Source of the DNA: DATLZM01 sp035559315
Lineage (GTDB): Bacteria; Actinomycetota; UBA4738; HRBIN12
Direction: 5' to 3'
Length of the DNA stretch: 16,399 bases
Assembly: GCA_035559315.1 (NCBI GenBank)
Contig: DATMBJ010000171.1
Span: forward strand, 1 to 16,399
Shown here in pieces: positions 7,655 to 13,992 of the stretch. The position numbers were made by a program, and so were the translations under genes. How positions within the stretch are numbered: position 1 is the first letter of the stretch; every line of letters begins with the position of its first letter. The notes under the pieces are model-generated. The model saw nothing but the letters and a program-made list of their open reading frames with translations, made no database searches and was not told the origin of the DNA.

Positions 7655-7737
7655 TGACGTCGGCCCGGGTTCCCGAGGGGACGTGGCTCGGATGACCTCG
7701 GTCACGGTGCCCGGGGGAGCGTGATCCGATGGCGCTC
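7625..7737 (+). repeat. Three-unit degenerate 38-bp tandem repeat spanning the glcD end and glcE start
   Basis: The units are 7625-7662, 7663-7700 and 7701-7737. Units 1 and 2 match at 30 of 38 positions by eye; unit 3 is more diverged (about 23 matches) and one base shorter. Each unit carries a G-rich SD-like tract (GGAGGGGG, GAGGGG, GGGGGAG) followed after about 10 nt by an ATG (7654, 7692, 7729). The period is not a multiple of three, so each unit switches frame. Unit 1 encodes the GlcD tail (ARMPEGAWI), while units 2 and 3 create two tiny frames, MTSARVPEGTWLG (7654-7695) and MTSVTVPGGA (7692-7724), linked by start-stop overlaps. The last ATG starts glcE. Confidence 0.75.
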
Positions 7738-8790
7738 CCCACGCTCCACCCCCACACCAAGGGCGACGTGGCGGCCATGCTGCGCGAGGCGTCGGCGCGC
7801 GGCACCCGGATCCTCATCGCGGGCGGCCACCGACACCTCGACAAGGGCAACCCCTGCGAGGTCGATGCCGAGCTCTGGACCACCCAGCTCGACCGCCTCG
7901 TCGCCTACGAGCCGGCCGACATGGTGGCGGTGGTCGAGGCCGGGATGCGGGTGGGGGAGCTCGGCCGGATCCTGGCCGAGCGCGGCCAGGAGTGGCCGGT
8001 GGACCAGCCGGCCGACGCGACGGTCGGCGGGGTGATCGCCGCCGGCGCCTCCTCGCCCCGCCGCCTGCGGGTGGGGCCGGTGCGGGACACCGTGCTGGAG
8101 GTGGAGCTCGTGACCGGCGACGGCCGGCTCGTGAAGGGCGGCGGGCGGACCGTGAAGAACGTGACCGGCTACGACCTCCCCCGGCTCGCCACCGGCTCGC
8201 TCGGGACGCTGGGGGCGATCGTGCAGGTGGCCCTGAAGCTCCGCCTGCTCCCCCGGGCCCGGCGGACGATCGTGGCCCGGGGCGACGGCCTGGAGCTCGG
8301 CCGGCGCCTCCTCGACGCGGTGCGGCGGCCGGCGGCGGTCCTCGCCACCGCGGACGCCGCCGAGGTCCTCCTCGAGGGGTGGCCGGCGGAGGTCGAGGAG
8401 CTCACGCGGGCCGCCCGGCGCGTGACCGCCGACCTCGTGGTGGTCGACGACGCCGACTTCCCGACCATCCGGCCCTGGGAGGAGCGGCCCGTGGTGGTCG
8501 AGGCGGCCGTCGCCCCCTCCCGGGCGTTCGACCTCGCCCAGGCCGCCGGCGCGTGGTGGGGGGCGCTCCTCGGCGTGGGGATCGTGTGGGTCGGGCTCCC
8601 CTCCCCGGACGGGCCGCTGGCCGCGCTCCGGGAACGGGTTGCGGAGCTCGGCGGGATCGCTCCCGTGATCCGCGGGCCCGGCGGGCTCGGGGGCCCCGAG
8701 CCCCCGGCGATGGACGTGCAGCGCCGCCTGAAGGCGGCCTTCGACCCCCGCGGGATCCTGGCCCCCGGGCGGGGCTGGGGAGGGCTCTAG
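7729..8790 (+). CDS. glcE: Glycolate oxidase FAD-binding subunit GlcE
   Basis: This 353-residue second flavin subunit has a PCMH-type FAD fold: RILIAGGHRHLDKG near residues 27-40, ADATVGGVIAAGASSPRR (94-111), VRDTVLEVELVTGDG, and the characteristic VKNVTGYDLPRLATGSLGTLG (about 143-163). The length is normal for GlcE, and it lacks the larger C-terminal oxidase domain of GlcD. The ATG at 7729 is preceded by GGGGGAG (7713-7719) with 9 nt spacing and lies in the last unit of the 38-bp repeat. glcF begins 1 nt after the stop. One mild oddity is IAGGHRHLDKG, where many relatives have a Gly-rich GGGTK-like loop, so FAD contacts in the first loop may differ. Function is by membership of the complex; GlcE alone has no known separate reaction. 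Confidence 0.92.
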   Translation: MALPTLHPHTKGDVAAMLREASARGTRILIAGGHRHLDKGNPCEVDAELWTTQLDRLVAYEPADMVAVVEAGMRVGELGRILAERGQEWPVDQPADATVGGVIAAGASSPRRLRVGPVRDTVLEVELVTGDGRLVKGGGRTVKNVTGYDLPRLATGSLGTLGAIVQVALKLRLLPRARRTIVARGDGLELGRRLLDAVRRPAAVLATADAAEVLLEGWPAEVEELTRAARRVTADLVVVDDADFPTIRPWEERPVVVEAAVAPSRAFDLAQAAGAWWGALLGVGIVWVGLPSPDGPLAALRERVAELGGIAPVIRGPGGLGGPEPPAMDVQRRLKAAFDPRGILAPGRGWGGL

Positions 8791-8791
8791 C

Positions 8792-10147
8792 GTGGGCGCG
8801 CGGGAGCCGGGCGCGAGCGGCCCGCCGGCGGGGTCTCCGGGCGGGTCGCGTGAGCCGTCCGCCGGGCTCTCGAGCGGGCCCATCCTCGGCGCGGAGCTCC
8901 CCCCGGGCGTCCGCTTCGTCGGTCCCGAGGAGACGCCGGTCCCGCGCTGGCCCCTGCCCGACGCCCCGGCCGACGACGACATCGCGACCTGCGTGGCCTG
9001 CGGCCTGTGCCTCCCGCACTGCCCGACCTACCGGCTCACGGGCGACGAGACGGCCTCCCCCCGGGGCCGGATCGCGGCGATGCGGGCGGTGGCCGAGGGA
9101 CGGGCCGACGTCGACCTCGCCTTCCGCTCGTACATGGACCTCTGCCTGGCCTGCCGGGCCTGCGAGGACGTCTGCCCCTCGCACGTCCCCTTCGGGCGGA
9201 TGATCGAGCGGGCCCGGGTCCAGGCGGAGCCGCTCCAGCCGCTCGGCGTCCGCGCGCTCAAGCGGCTGGGGCTCGAGGTGGTCCTCCCACGGCCGCGGTT
9301 GGTCGCCCTCGCGGCCGGCCTCGCGCCCCTCGCCCGCCCGTTCCTCCCGCGTCGCGTGCGCGCGCTCGTCCCCCGCGGGCGCGCCGGGCGGCGGCTCCCC
9401 CGCCTGGCCGAGCCCGACGGGGAGCCCCGCGGCACCGTGGCCCTCCTCACCGGCTGCGTGCAGGACCGCTGGTTCCGCGAGGTCCACCGAGCCACGATCC
9501 GGGTCCTGGTACGGAACGGGTGGCGGGTGGTGGTCCCCCGCGGGCAGGCCTGCTGCGGGGCGCTCGCCGCCCACCACGGCCGCCTCGGCGCGGCCCGGCG
9601 GATGGCCAGGCGGAACCTGGCCGCGTTCGCCGGCGCCGAGCTCGTGGTGGCGAACGCCGCGGGGTGCGGGGCCCATCTCAAGGCCTACGGGGACCTCGTG
9701 GAAGGCGAGGGAGAGGAACTGGCCGGGCGGGTGCGCGACGTCCTCGAGCTGCTGCACGAGGGCGGGATCGAGGCCCCGGCCGGGAACCCCGGGTTCGCCC
9801 GGGTCGCGTACCACGACGCCTGCCACGCGCTCCGCGCCCAGCGGATCCGGGAGCAGCCCCGGGCCCTCCTCGCGGAGATCCCGGGGATCGAGCTGCTCGA
9901 GGTGCCGGAGGGCGACCGGTGCTGCGGCGCCGCCGGCCTCTACAACGTGCTCCAGCCCGGGATGGCGGGCGAGCTCATGCGGCGGAAGGCCGAGGCGATC
10001 GCGTCGCTCGGCCCGGACGCCGTGGCCTCGGCGAACCCGGGGTGCACGATGCAGATCTCGGCGGGGCTGCGGGCCCTCGGCCTCGACGTCCCCGTCCTCC
10101 ACCCGGTCGAGCTCCTCGACCGGGCCTACCGGGCGGCCGACGCCTGA
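8792..10147 (+). CDS. glcF: Glycolate oxidase iron-sulfur subunit GlcF
   Basis: This 451-residue electron-transfer subunit should pass electrons from the flavins to quinone at the cytoplasmic membrane. Two 4Fe-4S motifs are intact: CVACGLCLPHC (Cys 67, 70, 73, 77) and CLACRACEDVC (Cys 118, 121, 124, 128), each followed by Pro. Two CCG domains follow: the first with GCVQ (Cys222), QACCGALAAHHG (Cys254-255) and GCGAH (Cys292); the second with HDACH (Cys344), DRCCGAAGLYN (Cys377-378) and NPGCTMQ (Cys418). The start is GTG at 8792, with GGGGAGGG (8777-8784) 7 nt upstream and the glcE stop directly before it. The first ~60 residues are Gly/Pro/Ser-rich with no homology I recognise, an extension beyond most GlcF proteins. 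The gene ends the operon at a strong hairpin. Confidence 0.93.
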   Translation: MGAREPGASGPPAGSPGGSREPSAGLSSGPILGAELPPGVRFVGPEETPVPRWPLPDAPADDDIATCVACGLCLPHCPTYRLTGDETASPRGRIAAMRAVAEGRADVDLAFRSYMDLCLACRACEDVCPSHVPFGRMIERARVQAEPLQPLGVRALKRLGLEVVLPRPRLVALAAGLAPLARPFLPRRVRALVPRGRAGRRLPRLAEPDGEPRGTVALLTGCVQDRWFREVHRATIRVLVRNGWRVVVPRGQACCGALAAHHGRLGAARRMARRNLAAFAGAELVVANAAGCGAHLKAYGDLVEGEGEELAGRVRDVLELLHEGGIEAPAGNPGFARVAYHDACHALRAQRIREQPRALLAEIPGIELLEVPEGDRCCGAAGLYNVLQPGMAGELMRRKAEAIASLGPDAVASANPGCTMQISAGLRALGLDVPVLHPVELLDRAYRAADA

Positions 10148-10155
10148 GCGGCGAG

Positions 10156-10181
10156 GGGGCCGGCCCCGCCGGGCCGGCCCC
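10156..10181. terminator. Perfect 11-bp GC hairpin between convergent glcF and ACT genes
   Basis: GGGGCCGGCCC and its exact reverse complement GGGCCGGCCCC flank a CGCC loop, 8 nt after the glcF stop and 21 nt beyond the minus-strand ACT gene stop. No T-tract is present on either strand, which is common for terminators in very GC-rich genomes. It could work in both directions. Confidence 0.7.
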
Positions 10182-10202
10182 ACGGTCCCCCGGCGCGCCG
10201 GG

Positions 10203-10589
10203 CTACAACCCGAGCGCCTGCCGGGCCTTCTCGTTGTCCTCGGTGACGAAGACGCCGCGGTCGTGCGTCGCGACGTACGCGGCCCGGATGTTCACACCGG
10301 CGTCCGCGACCTTGCGGGCGAGCTCGCCGAGGGCCCCGGGACGGTCGGCGTCCGCGGCCCAGTCGATCACGATGGCCTCGGCCTCGCCCTCGACCTTGAT
10401 CCCCGCCTCCTCGAGGGCCCGCCGCGCCGCGGCGGCGTCCGCCACGAGGAGGTGGATGACGCCCCGGCCTTCCACGCCGACCCCGGCGAAGCCCTCGATG
10501 TTCACCCCGGCCCGCCCGAGGGCCTCGCCGATATCGGCCAGCGTGCCCGGCCGGTCCTCGACGCTCACGGTGAGGTCCACCATGGCCAT
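10203..10589 (-). CDS. Tandem ACT-domain protein, probable amino-acid sensor
   Basis: This 128-residue cytoplasmic protein consists of two ACT domains. The first spans about residues 3-58 (LTVSVEDRPGTLADIGEALGR, then AGVNIEGFAGVG), the second about 70-128 (IDWAADADRPGALGELARKV, then AGVNIRAAYVATHDRGVFV). The DRPG-L and AGVNI motifs occur in both, showing internal duplication. ACT pairs usually bind an amino acid at the domain interface and regulate an enzyme, but no enzyme domain is fused here and no amino-acid biosynthesis gene adjoins, so the target is unknown. The ATG at 10589 has SD AGGAGG (10595-10600) 5 nt upstream; an alternative in-frame ATG is at 10583. It is transcribed alone, with a plausible TTGACC/TACACC promoter and a palindrome at the start site. 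Confidence 0.88.
   Translation of the reverse strand: MAMVDLTVSVEDRPGTLADIGEALGRAGVNIEGFAGVGVEGRGVIHLLVADAAAARRALEEAGIKVEGEAEAIVIDWAADADRPGALGELARKVADAGVNIRAAYVATHDRGVFVTEDNEKARQALGL
10528..10537. repeat. Internal copy of the CCGATATCGG palindrome in the ACT gene
   Basis: This lies within a 15-bp exact repeat (CCTCGCCGATATCGG, 10523-10537) of sequence also found at 10603-10617 in the gene's upstream region. Here the bases encode Ala-Asp-Ile-Gly in the first ACT domain, which may be a sufficient explanation. The two copies are 80 bp apart, a spacing that could suit a looped pair of operators. Confidence 0.4.
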
Positions 10590-10607
10590 GGCCCCCTCCT
10601 TTCCTCG

Positions 10608-10645
10608 CCGATATCGGTGTACCGCCGGGCCCCGGCGCCGGTCAA
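10608..10645 (-). promoter_or_regulatory. Promoter and palindromic putative operator for the ACT gene
   Basis: Reading the minus strand, TTGACC (10640-10645) and TACACC (10616-10621) are separated by 18 nt, and transcription would start near 10609. The 10-bp palindrome CCGATATCGG (10608-10617) overlaps the -10 end and the predicted start site, where a repressor would block initiation. The -35 matches well; the -10 lacks the final T. No cognate regulator is evident in the window. Confidence 0.4.
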
Positions 10646-10668
10646 GCGAGGCCGCCGTCGGGCACGCG

Positions 10669-11259
10669 TCAGGCCGCCCGCTGCTCGGCGCGGACCGCCT
10701 GGACCTCGATCTCGACCTGGAGCTTCGGCCCCACCAGGACGCCCCCGGCCTCCAGGACCTGGTTCCAGGTCATGCCGAACTCCTCCCGGTCGATCTCGGC
10801 GCTCGCCGTGAACCCCACCTTCCGGTTCCCCCAGGGGTCGGTCACCGCCCCCAGGTACTCCGCCTCGAGGACGACCGGCCGGGTCACCCCGCGGATGGTG
10901 AGCTCCCCGGGCAGCCGGAACCGCGTGCCCCCGAGCGGCTCGAGCCCCGTGCTGCGGAACGCGATCGTCGGGTACCGCTCGACGTCGAGGAAGTCCGGGG
11001 AGCGGAGGTGCGCGTCGCGGTCCGGGACGCCGGTGTCGATCGACGCGGCGTCGATCTCCACCTCCACCCAGGAGTCCTCGGGCCGCTCGGCCACGTGGAT
11101 GGTCCCGGAGAACCGCTCGAACGTGCCCCGGACCTTGGTCACCATGAGGTGCCGGGCGACCGCGGTGATGCTGGAGTGGGCCGGGTCGAAGCCCCAGGCG
11201 CCGGGCTCGGGCAGCTCCAGGCCAGCGATCGCGCGGACGGCCTCGGTGCGGTCGGCCAT
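10669..11259 (-). CDS. YceI-family protein
   Basis: This 196-residue protein has the YceI lipocalin-like beta-barrel fold, whose members bind isoprenoid or other long hydrophobic molecules. Markers in order are WGFDPAHSSITAVARHLMVTK (about 22-42), VRGTFERFSGTI, the paired acidic strand VEVEIDAASIDTGVPDRDAHLRS, the strand LPGELTIRGVTRPVVLE, and the C-terminal IDREEFGMTWNQ with GPKLQVEIEVQAV. No signal peptide is seen, so it is cytoplasmic, as in many actinobacterial copies, unlike the periplasmic E. coli YceI. The ATG at 11259 is preceded by a doubled SD-like tract (GGAGGAGAGGAGG, 11264-11276). It is divergent from a MarR regulator with operator-like repeats between them, implying MarR control. 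The ligand is unknown. Confidence 0.92.
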   Translation of the reverse strand: MADRTEAVRAIAGLELPEPGAWGFDPAHSSITAVARHLMVTKVRGTFERFSGTIHVAERPEDSWVEVEIDAASIDTGVPDRDAHLRSPDFLDVERYPTIAFRSTGLEPLGGTRFRLPGELTIRGVTRPVVLEAEYLGAVTDPWGNRKVGFTASAEIDREEFGMTWNQVLEAGGVLVGPKLQVEIEVQAVRAEQRAA

Positions 11260-11308
11260 GTTCCCTCCTCTCCTCCGTGGACCCCCGTGGCGAAGGTCCT
11301 TGCCCGAA

Positions 11309-11346
11309 CAACGATTGTCTGCGCAACCATACTCCGGCTATCGTTG
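11309..11346. promoter_or_regulatory. Putative MarR operator: inverted repeat CAACGAT / ATCGTTG
   Basis: Perfect 7-bp arms at 11309-11315 and 11340-11346 are separated by 24 nt. The left arm is part of ACAA-CGA-TTGT, itself a small dyad, and the right arm overlaps GTTG-N6-CAAC (11343-11355). The left arm sits just past the expected yceI start site, while the right arm lies in the yceI spacer and on the marR -35. A dimer bound here would cover both promoters. Confidence 0.5.
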
Positions 11347-11355
11347 CATCGTCAA
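11326..11355 (-). promoter_or_regulatory. yceI promoter
   Basis: On the minus strand, TTGACG (11350-11355) and TATGGT (11326-11331) are separated by 18 nt. These are good matches to a housekeeping TTGACA/TAnnnT promoter. The leader would be about 60 nt, ending in a strong SD. Confidence 0.6.
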
Positions 11356-11372
11356 CCTTCGACGGCTAGGGT
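11344..11372 (+). promoter_or_regulatory. marR promoter
   Basis: TTGCAT (11344-11349) and TAGGGT (11367-11372) are separated by exactly 17 nt. The -10 ends 5 nt before the ATG at 11378 and no SD is present, so the message is probably leaderless. The -35 overlaps the right arm of the inverted repeat, which would allow autoregulation. Confidence 0.6.
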
Positions 11373-11377
11373 TCGGC

Positions 11378-11863
11378 ATGGAGGTGGCGGAGACGACGGA
11401 CCGGCGGGATCGGCTGGCCGCCTGGCTCGCGCTGCAGCGCGCGGCGGCGGTGCTCGCCGAGGGCGTGGGGCAGGAGCTCGAGCGGGAGGCCGGCCTCCCG
11501 CTCACGTGGTACGACGTCCTCGCTCGGCTCGACGGTGCGCCCGAGGGGCGGCTGCCGATGCACGAGCTCGCCGAGGCCGTGCTGTTCTCGAAGAGCGGGC
11601 TCACCCGCCTCGTGGACCGGATGGCGGAGGCCGGCCTCGTCCGGCGCGTCGCGTGCACGACGGATCGGCGCATCACCTACGCCGAGATCACCCCCCGCGG
11701 CCGGCGGCGCCTGGCCGCGGCCACCCCGGTGCTCCTCGCGAGCCTCGAGCGGCGCCTGTGGCGGCACCTGTCGCCGGAGGAGCTCGACGAGCTCCGGGCC
11801 GCGCTCCTCAAGGTGCTGGCGGCGAGCGGCCGCCCCGCGGAGGAGTGCACGCCGGCCGGTTAG
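11378..11863 (+). CDS. MarR-family transcriptional regulator
   Basis: This 161-residue winged-helix repressor is of the MarR type and normally binds DNA as a dimer, releasing it on contact with a phenolic, lipid-like or oxidising ligand. Helix 1 (about 9-38) forms the dimer face, followed by LPLTWYDVLARLD and MHELAEAVLFSKSGLTRLVDRM, with the recognition helix at about 71-82. The wing is TTDRRITYAEITPRGRRRL (94-112), including the conserved Asp-Arg and the closing T-x-x-G. Length and layout are typical. The start has no SD and lies 6 nt after TAGGGT. It is divergent from yceI, with a shared 118-nt region that carries inverted repeats. Its most likely targets are yceI and itself. Cys93, at the start of the wing, could be redox-active, but nothing else supports this. 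Confidence 0.93.
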   Translation: MEVAETTDRRDRLAAWLALQRAAAVLAEGVGQELEREAGLPLTWYDVLARLDGAPEGRLPMHELAEAVLFSKSGLTRLVDRMAEAGLVRRVACTTDRRITYAEITPRGRRRLAAATPVLLASLERRLWRHLSPEELDELRAALLKVLAASGRPAEECTPAG

Positions 11864-11880
11864 CCCCGGACCGTCGAGCG

Positions 11881-11905
11881 CCGCCGGCCGACCCCGAGCC
11901 GGCGG
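11881..11905. terminator. Hairpin between convergent marR and VWA genes
   Basis: CCGCCGGC (11881-11888) and GCCGGCGG (11898-11905) form a perfect 8-bp stem around a 9-nt loop in the 46-nt gap between the two convergent stops. No T-tract follows. Position and symmetry suggest a bidirectional terminator. Confidence 0.5.
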
Positions 11906-11909
11906 GCCT

Positions 11910-13064
11910 TCAGCCGAGCACGCCGGCCAGCTCCTCGAGGCTCGCCAGGTTGTGCCCCGGGAGGAAGACGTCGATCGAGGGGAGGGCGGCCACCATGCCG
12001 CGGGCGAGGGGCTCGTAGCGAGGGCTCCCCTTGAGCGGGTTCACCCAGACGACCCGGTGGGCGAGGCGGTGCAGGCGCTCCATCTGCCGGCGCAGGACCT
12101 CGGGATCCCCCCGCTCCAGGCCGTCGGAGCAGAGCACGACGACGGCCCCCCGGAGCGCCGCCCGCTGGCTCCACCCGTCCAGGAGCGCGCGGAGCGACTC
12201 CCCGATCCTCGTCCCGCCCTCCCAGTCCTCGACGAGGCGGCCCACCTCCCGCAGGGCCCGGTCCGGGTCCCTGGTCCGGAGGGTCCGGGTCACCCGGGTG
12301 AGCCGGGTCCCGAAGCAGAACGCCTCGACCTTCCGCCCCGCGGCCATCGCCGCGTAGGCGAACTGGAGCAGGGCCCGGGAGTAGGGGGCCATGGATCCCG
12401 AGACGTCGAGGATCACGACCAGCGGCCGGGTCCGGCTCCCCCGGGACCGCCACGCCCGGCGGAAGGGCTCGCCGTGGGTGCGGACCGCCCGGCGGAGGGT
12501 CCGCCGGACGTCGAACCGGCCGCCCCGCGGGTCGGGGCGCAGCCTCCGGGTCCGCCGCTCCGGCAGCCGCAGCTCGAGGTCCCGGATCAGCCGGGCGGTC
12601 CGGGCCCGCTCCTCCTCGGTGAGCGCGTCGAAGGACTTGGTCCGGAGCACCTCCGCCGCGCTCGCCACGAGGCGGACGGCGGCCTCGCCCTCGGCCTCCT
12701 CGCCCTCCCCGGCGGGGCGCCAGGCCGCCGCCGTCCCGCCCACCTCCACCTCGAGGTCGGGGGGCTCCTCGCGCGGCCCGCCCCCGTCGGGCGGGGGCGA
12801 GCCGGGCACCGCGAGCCCGCCCCCCTCGGCGAAGGCCGCCGGCGCGAACCACCGCGCGAACGCCCGGTCGTAGACCTCGACATCCTCGGGGCGGGAGATC
12901 AGCGAGGCCCGACCCGCCCAGTAGAGGGAGGCCCGGTCCAGGGGCGCGAGGGCCGCCGCCGCCCGGCAGAACGTGAGGATCCGCCCCGTCCCCACCGGCA
13001 GGCCCAGCCGCCGGAGCTCGCGCCCGAACCCGACCAGGCGCGCGAGGACGTCGGCGTCAGCCAT
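11910..13064 (-). CDS. CoxE-like VWA-domain protein
   Basis: This 384-residue protein ends in a von Willebrand A domain of the CoxE-like type. The N-terminal half begins FGRELRRLGLPVGTGR, usual for this family, and contains a low-complexity Gly/Pro/Glu-rich linker (about 81-130). The metal-binding MIDAS is complete: DVSGSM (Asp220, Ser222, Ser224), Thr285 in GGTRIG, and Asp314 in CSDG. No signal or membrane segment is seen, so it is cytoplasmic. Its ATG overlaps the end of the MoxR gene by 8 nt (13057-13064), a translational coupling typical of partner subunits. Such pairs work as a MoxR ATPase plus VWA adaptor in metal insertion or complex assembly, known from CoxD/CoxE of CO dehydrogenase. 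No cox structural gene is present, so the client is unknown. Confidence 0.92.
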   Translation of the reverse strand: MADADVLARLVGFGRELRRLGLPVGTGRILTFCRAAAALAPLDRASLYWAGRASLISRPEDVEVYDRAFARWFAPAAFAEGGGLAVPGSPPPDGGGPREEPPDLEVEVGGTAAAWRPAGEGEEAEGEAAVRLVASAAEVLRTKSFDALTEEERARTARLIRDLELRLPERRTRRLRPDPRGGRFDVRRTLRRAVRTHGEPFRRAWRSRGSRTRPLVVILDVSGSMAPYSRALLQFAYAAMAAGRKVEAFCFGTRLTRVTRTLRTRDPDRALREVGRLVEDWEGGTRIGESLRALLDGWSQRAALRGAVVVLCSDGLERGDPEVLRRQMERLHRLAHRVVWVNPLKGSPRYEPLARGMVAALPSIDVFLPGHNLASLEELAGVLG

Positions 13065-13950
13065 CCCCCCCGGCCCCGGCCTCCTCGACCAGCTCGCCGA
13101 GCCTGGCCCTGGCGAGCTCCTGGTCCTCGTGGTCCTTGAGCACCGCGCCGAGGGTGGCCGCCGCGACCTCCCCGTCGAGGTGCTCGACCCCGAGGAACGC
13201 GAGGGCGTTGGCCCAGTCGATGGTCTCGGCCACCCCCGGCCGCTTCGCGACGTCCATCTCGCGGAGCCGGGCCACGGCCCGGGCCACCTCCCGCGCGAGG
13301 GTCCGGGAGACGCCCGGGGCGCGCAGCTCGATGATCTCCACCTCCCGCTCCAGGGATGGATGGTCGATCCAGTGGTACAGGCAGCGTCGCTTGAGGGCGT
13401 CGTGGAGCTCGCGGGTCCGGTTCGAGGTCACGACGACCGCCGGCGGCTCCTCGGCGACGACCGGCCCGATCTCGGGGATCGTCACCGCGAACTCCGAGAG
13501 GATCTCGAGGAGGAAGGCCTCGAACTCGTCGTCGGCCCGGTCCAGCTCGTCCACGAGGAGCACGGCCTCGGCGCCCGCGCGGATCGCCGCGAGCAGCGGC
13601 CGCTCGACCAGGAACGCCGGGCCGAAGAGGTCCTCGACGTGGGCCTCGGCCCGCTCGGCCTCCATGGCCCGGGCCGCGATCAGCTGCCGGGAGTAGTTCC
13701 ACTCGTAGAGCGCCTGGGAGGCGTCGATCCCCTCGTAGCACTGGAGCCGGATCAGCCGCCGGCCGAGGAGCGAGGCCAGGACCTTGGCCACCTCGGTCTT
13801 CCCCACCCCGGCCTCGCCCTCGAGCAGGAGCGGCTTGTCGAGCGAGACCGCCAGGAAGATGGCGGTCGCGAGCCCCCGGTCCGCCAGGTAGTGCTCCCGG
13901 CGGAGCGCCTCCTGGAGCTCCTCCACCGTCGAGAACGGCAGCTTCGCCAT
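13057..13950 (-). CDS. MoxR-family AAA+ ATPase (CoxD-like)
   Basis: This 297-residue AAA+ ATPase belongs to the MoxR family. It has Walker A GEAGVGKT (45-52), Walker B LLVDELD (131-137), sensor-1 Asn177 in VVVTSNRTREL, and probable Arg-finger residues in ALKRRCLYHWIDHPSL (about 185-200). LIRLQCYEGIDASQALYEWNYSRQL (66-90) is a strong marker of the CoxD-like branch. It should form a hexameric remodelling ring acting with the VWA protein that overlaps its 3' end. The ATG at 13950 has no SD; minus-strand TACGCT (13958-13963) ends 7 nt before it, so the message is probably leaderless. The gene is divergent from the sigma factor, with 42 nt between the start codons. Confidence 0.93.
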   Translation of the reverse strand: MAKLPFSTVEELQEALRREHYLADRGLATAIFLAVSLDKPLLLEGEAGVGKTEVAKVLASLLGRRLIRLQCYEGIDASQALYEWNYSRQLIAARAMEAERAEAHVEDLFGPAFLVERPLLAAIRAGAEAVLLVDELDRADDEFEAFLLEILSEFAVTIPEIGPVVAEEPPAVVVTSNRTRELHDALKRRCLYHWIDHPSLEREVEIIELRAPGVSRTLAREVARAVARLREMDVAKRPGVAETIDWANALAFLGVEHLDGEVAAATLGAVLKDHEDQELARARLGELVEEAGAGGDG

Positions 13951-13957
13951 GGAACAA

Positions 13958-13985
13958 AGCGTACCGGGCCCGGGGCGGGTAGCGT
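13958..13985. promoter_or_regulatory. Back-to-back -10 elements for moxR (minus) and the sigma gene (plus)
   Basis: Minus TACGCT (13958-13963) ends 7 nt before the moxR ATG, and plus TAGCGT (13980-13985) ends 7 nt before the sigma-factor ATG. The -35 window of each falls on or next to the other's -10, and neither window resembles TTGACA. Between them is a 10-bp palindrome, CCGGGCCCGG (13964-13973), where a shared regulator could bind. Confidence 0.5.
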
Positions 13986-13992
13986 TGGGCGC

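Noticed and set aside
7654..7724. Two mini-frames of 13 and 10 codons as genuine small genes
   Set aside because: They arise from the 38-bp tandem repeat and repeat the GlcD tail. They may affect translation but show no independent coding evidence.
10156..10181. A CRISPR repeat or small RNA at the GC-rich palindromes
   Set aside because: Each hairpin is single, lies between convergent genes and lacks spaced identical repeats, so a terminator is simpler.
9007..12018. A 1003-codon plus-strand frame over glcF, ACT, yceI and marR
   Set aside because: It consists of Arg/Pro/Gly-rich out-of-frame translation; the proper frames hold intact known families on both strands.
11910..13950. Part of a CO dehydrogenase (cox) cluster
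   Set aside because: CoxD- and CoxE-like genes are present, but no coxM, coxS, coxL or coxG is in the window, and the flanking genes are unrelated.
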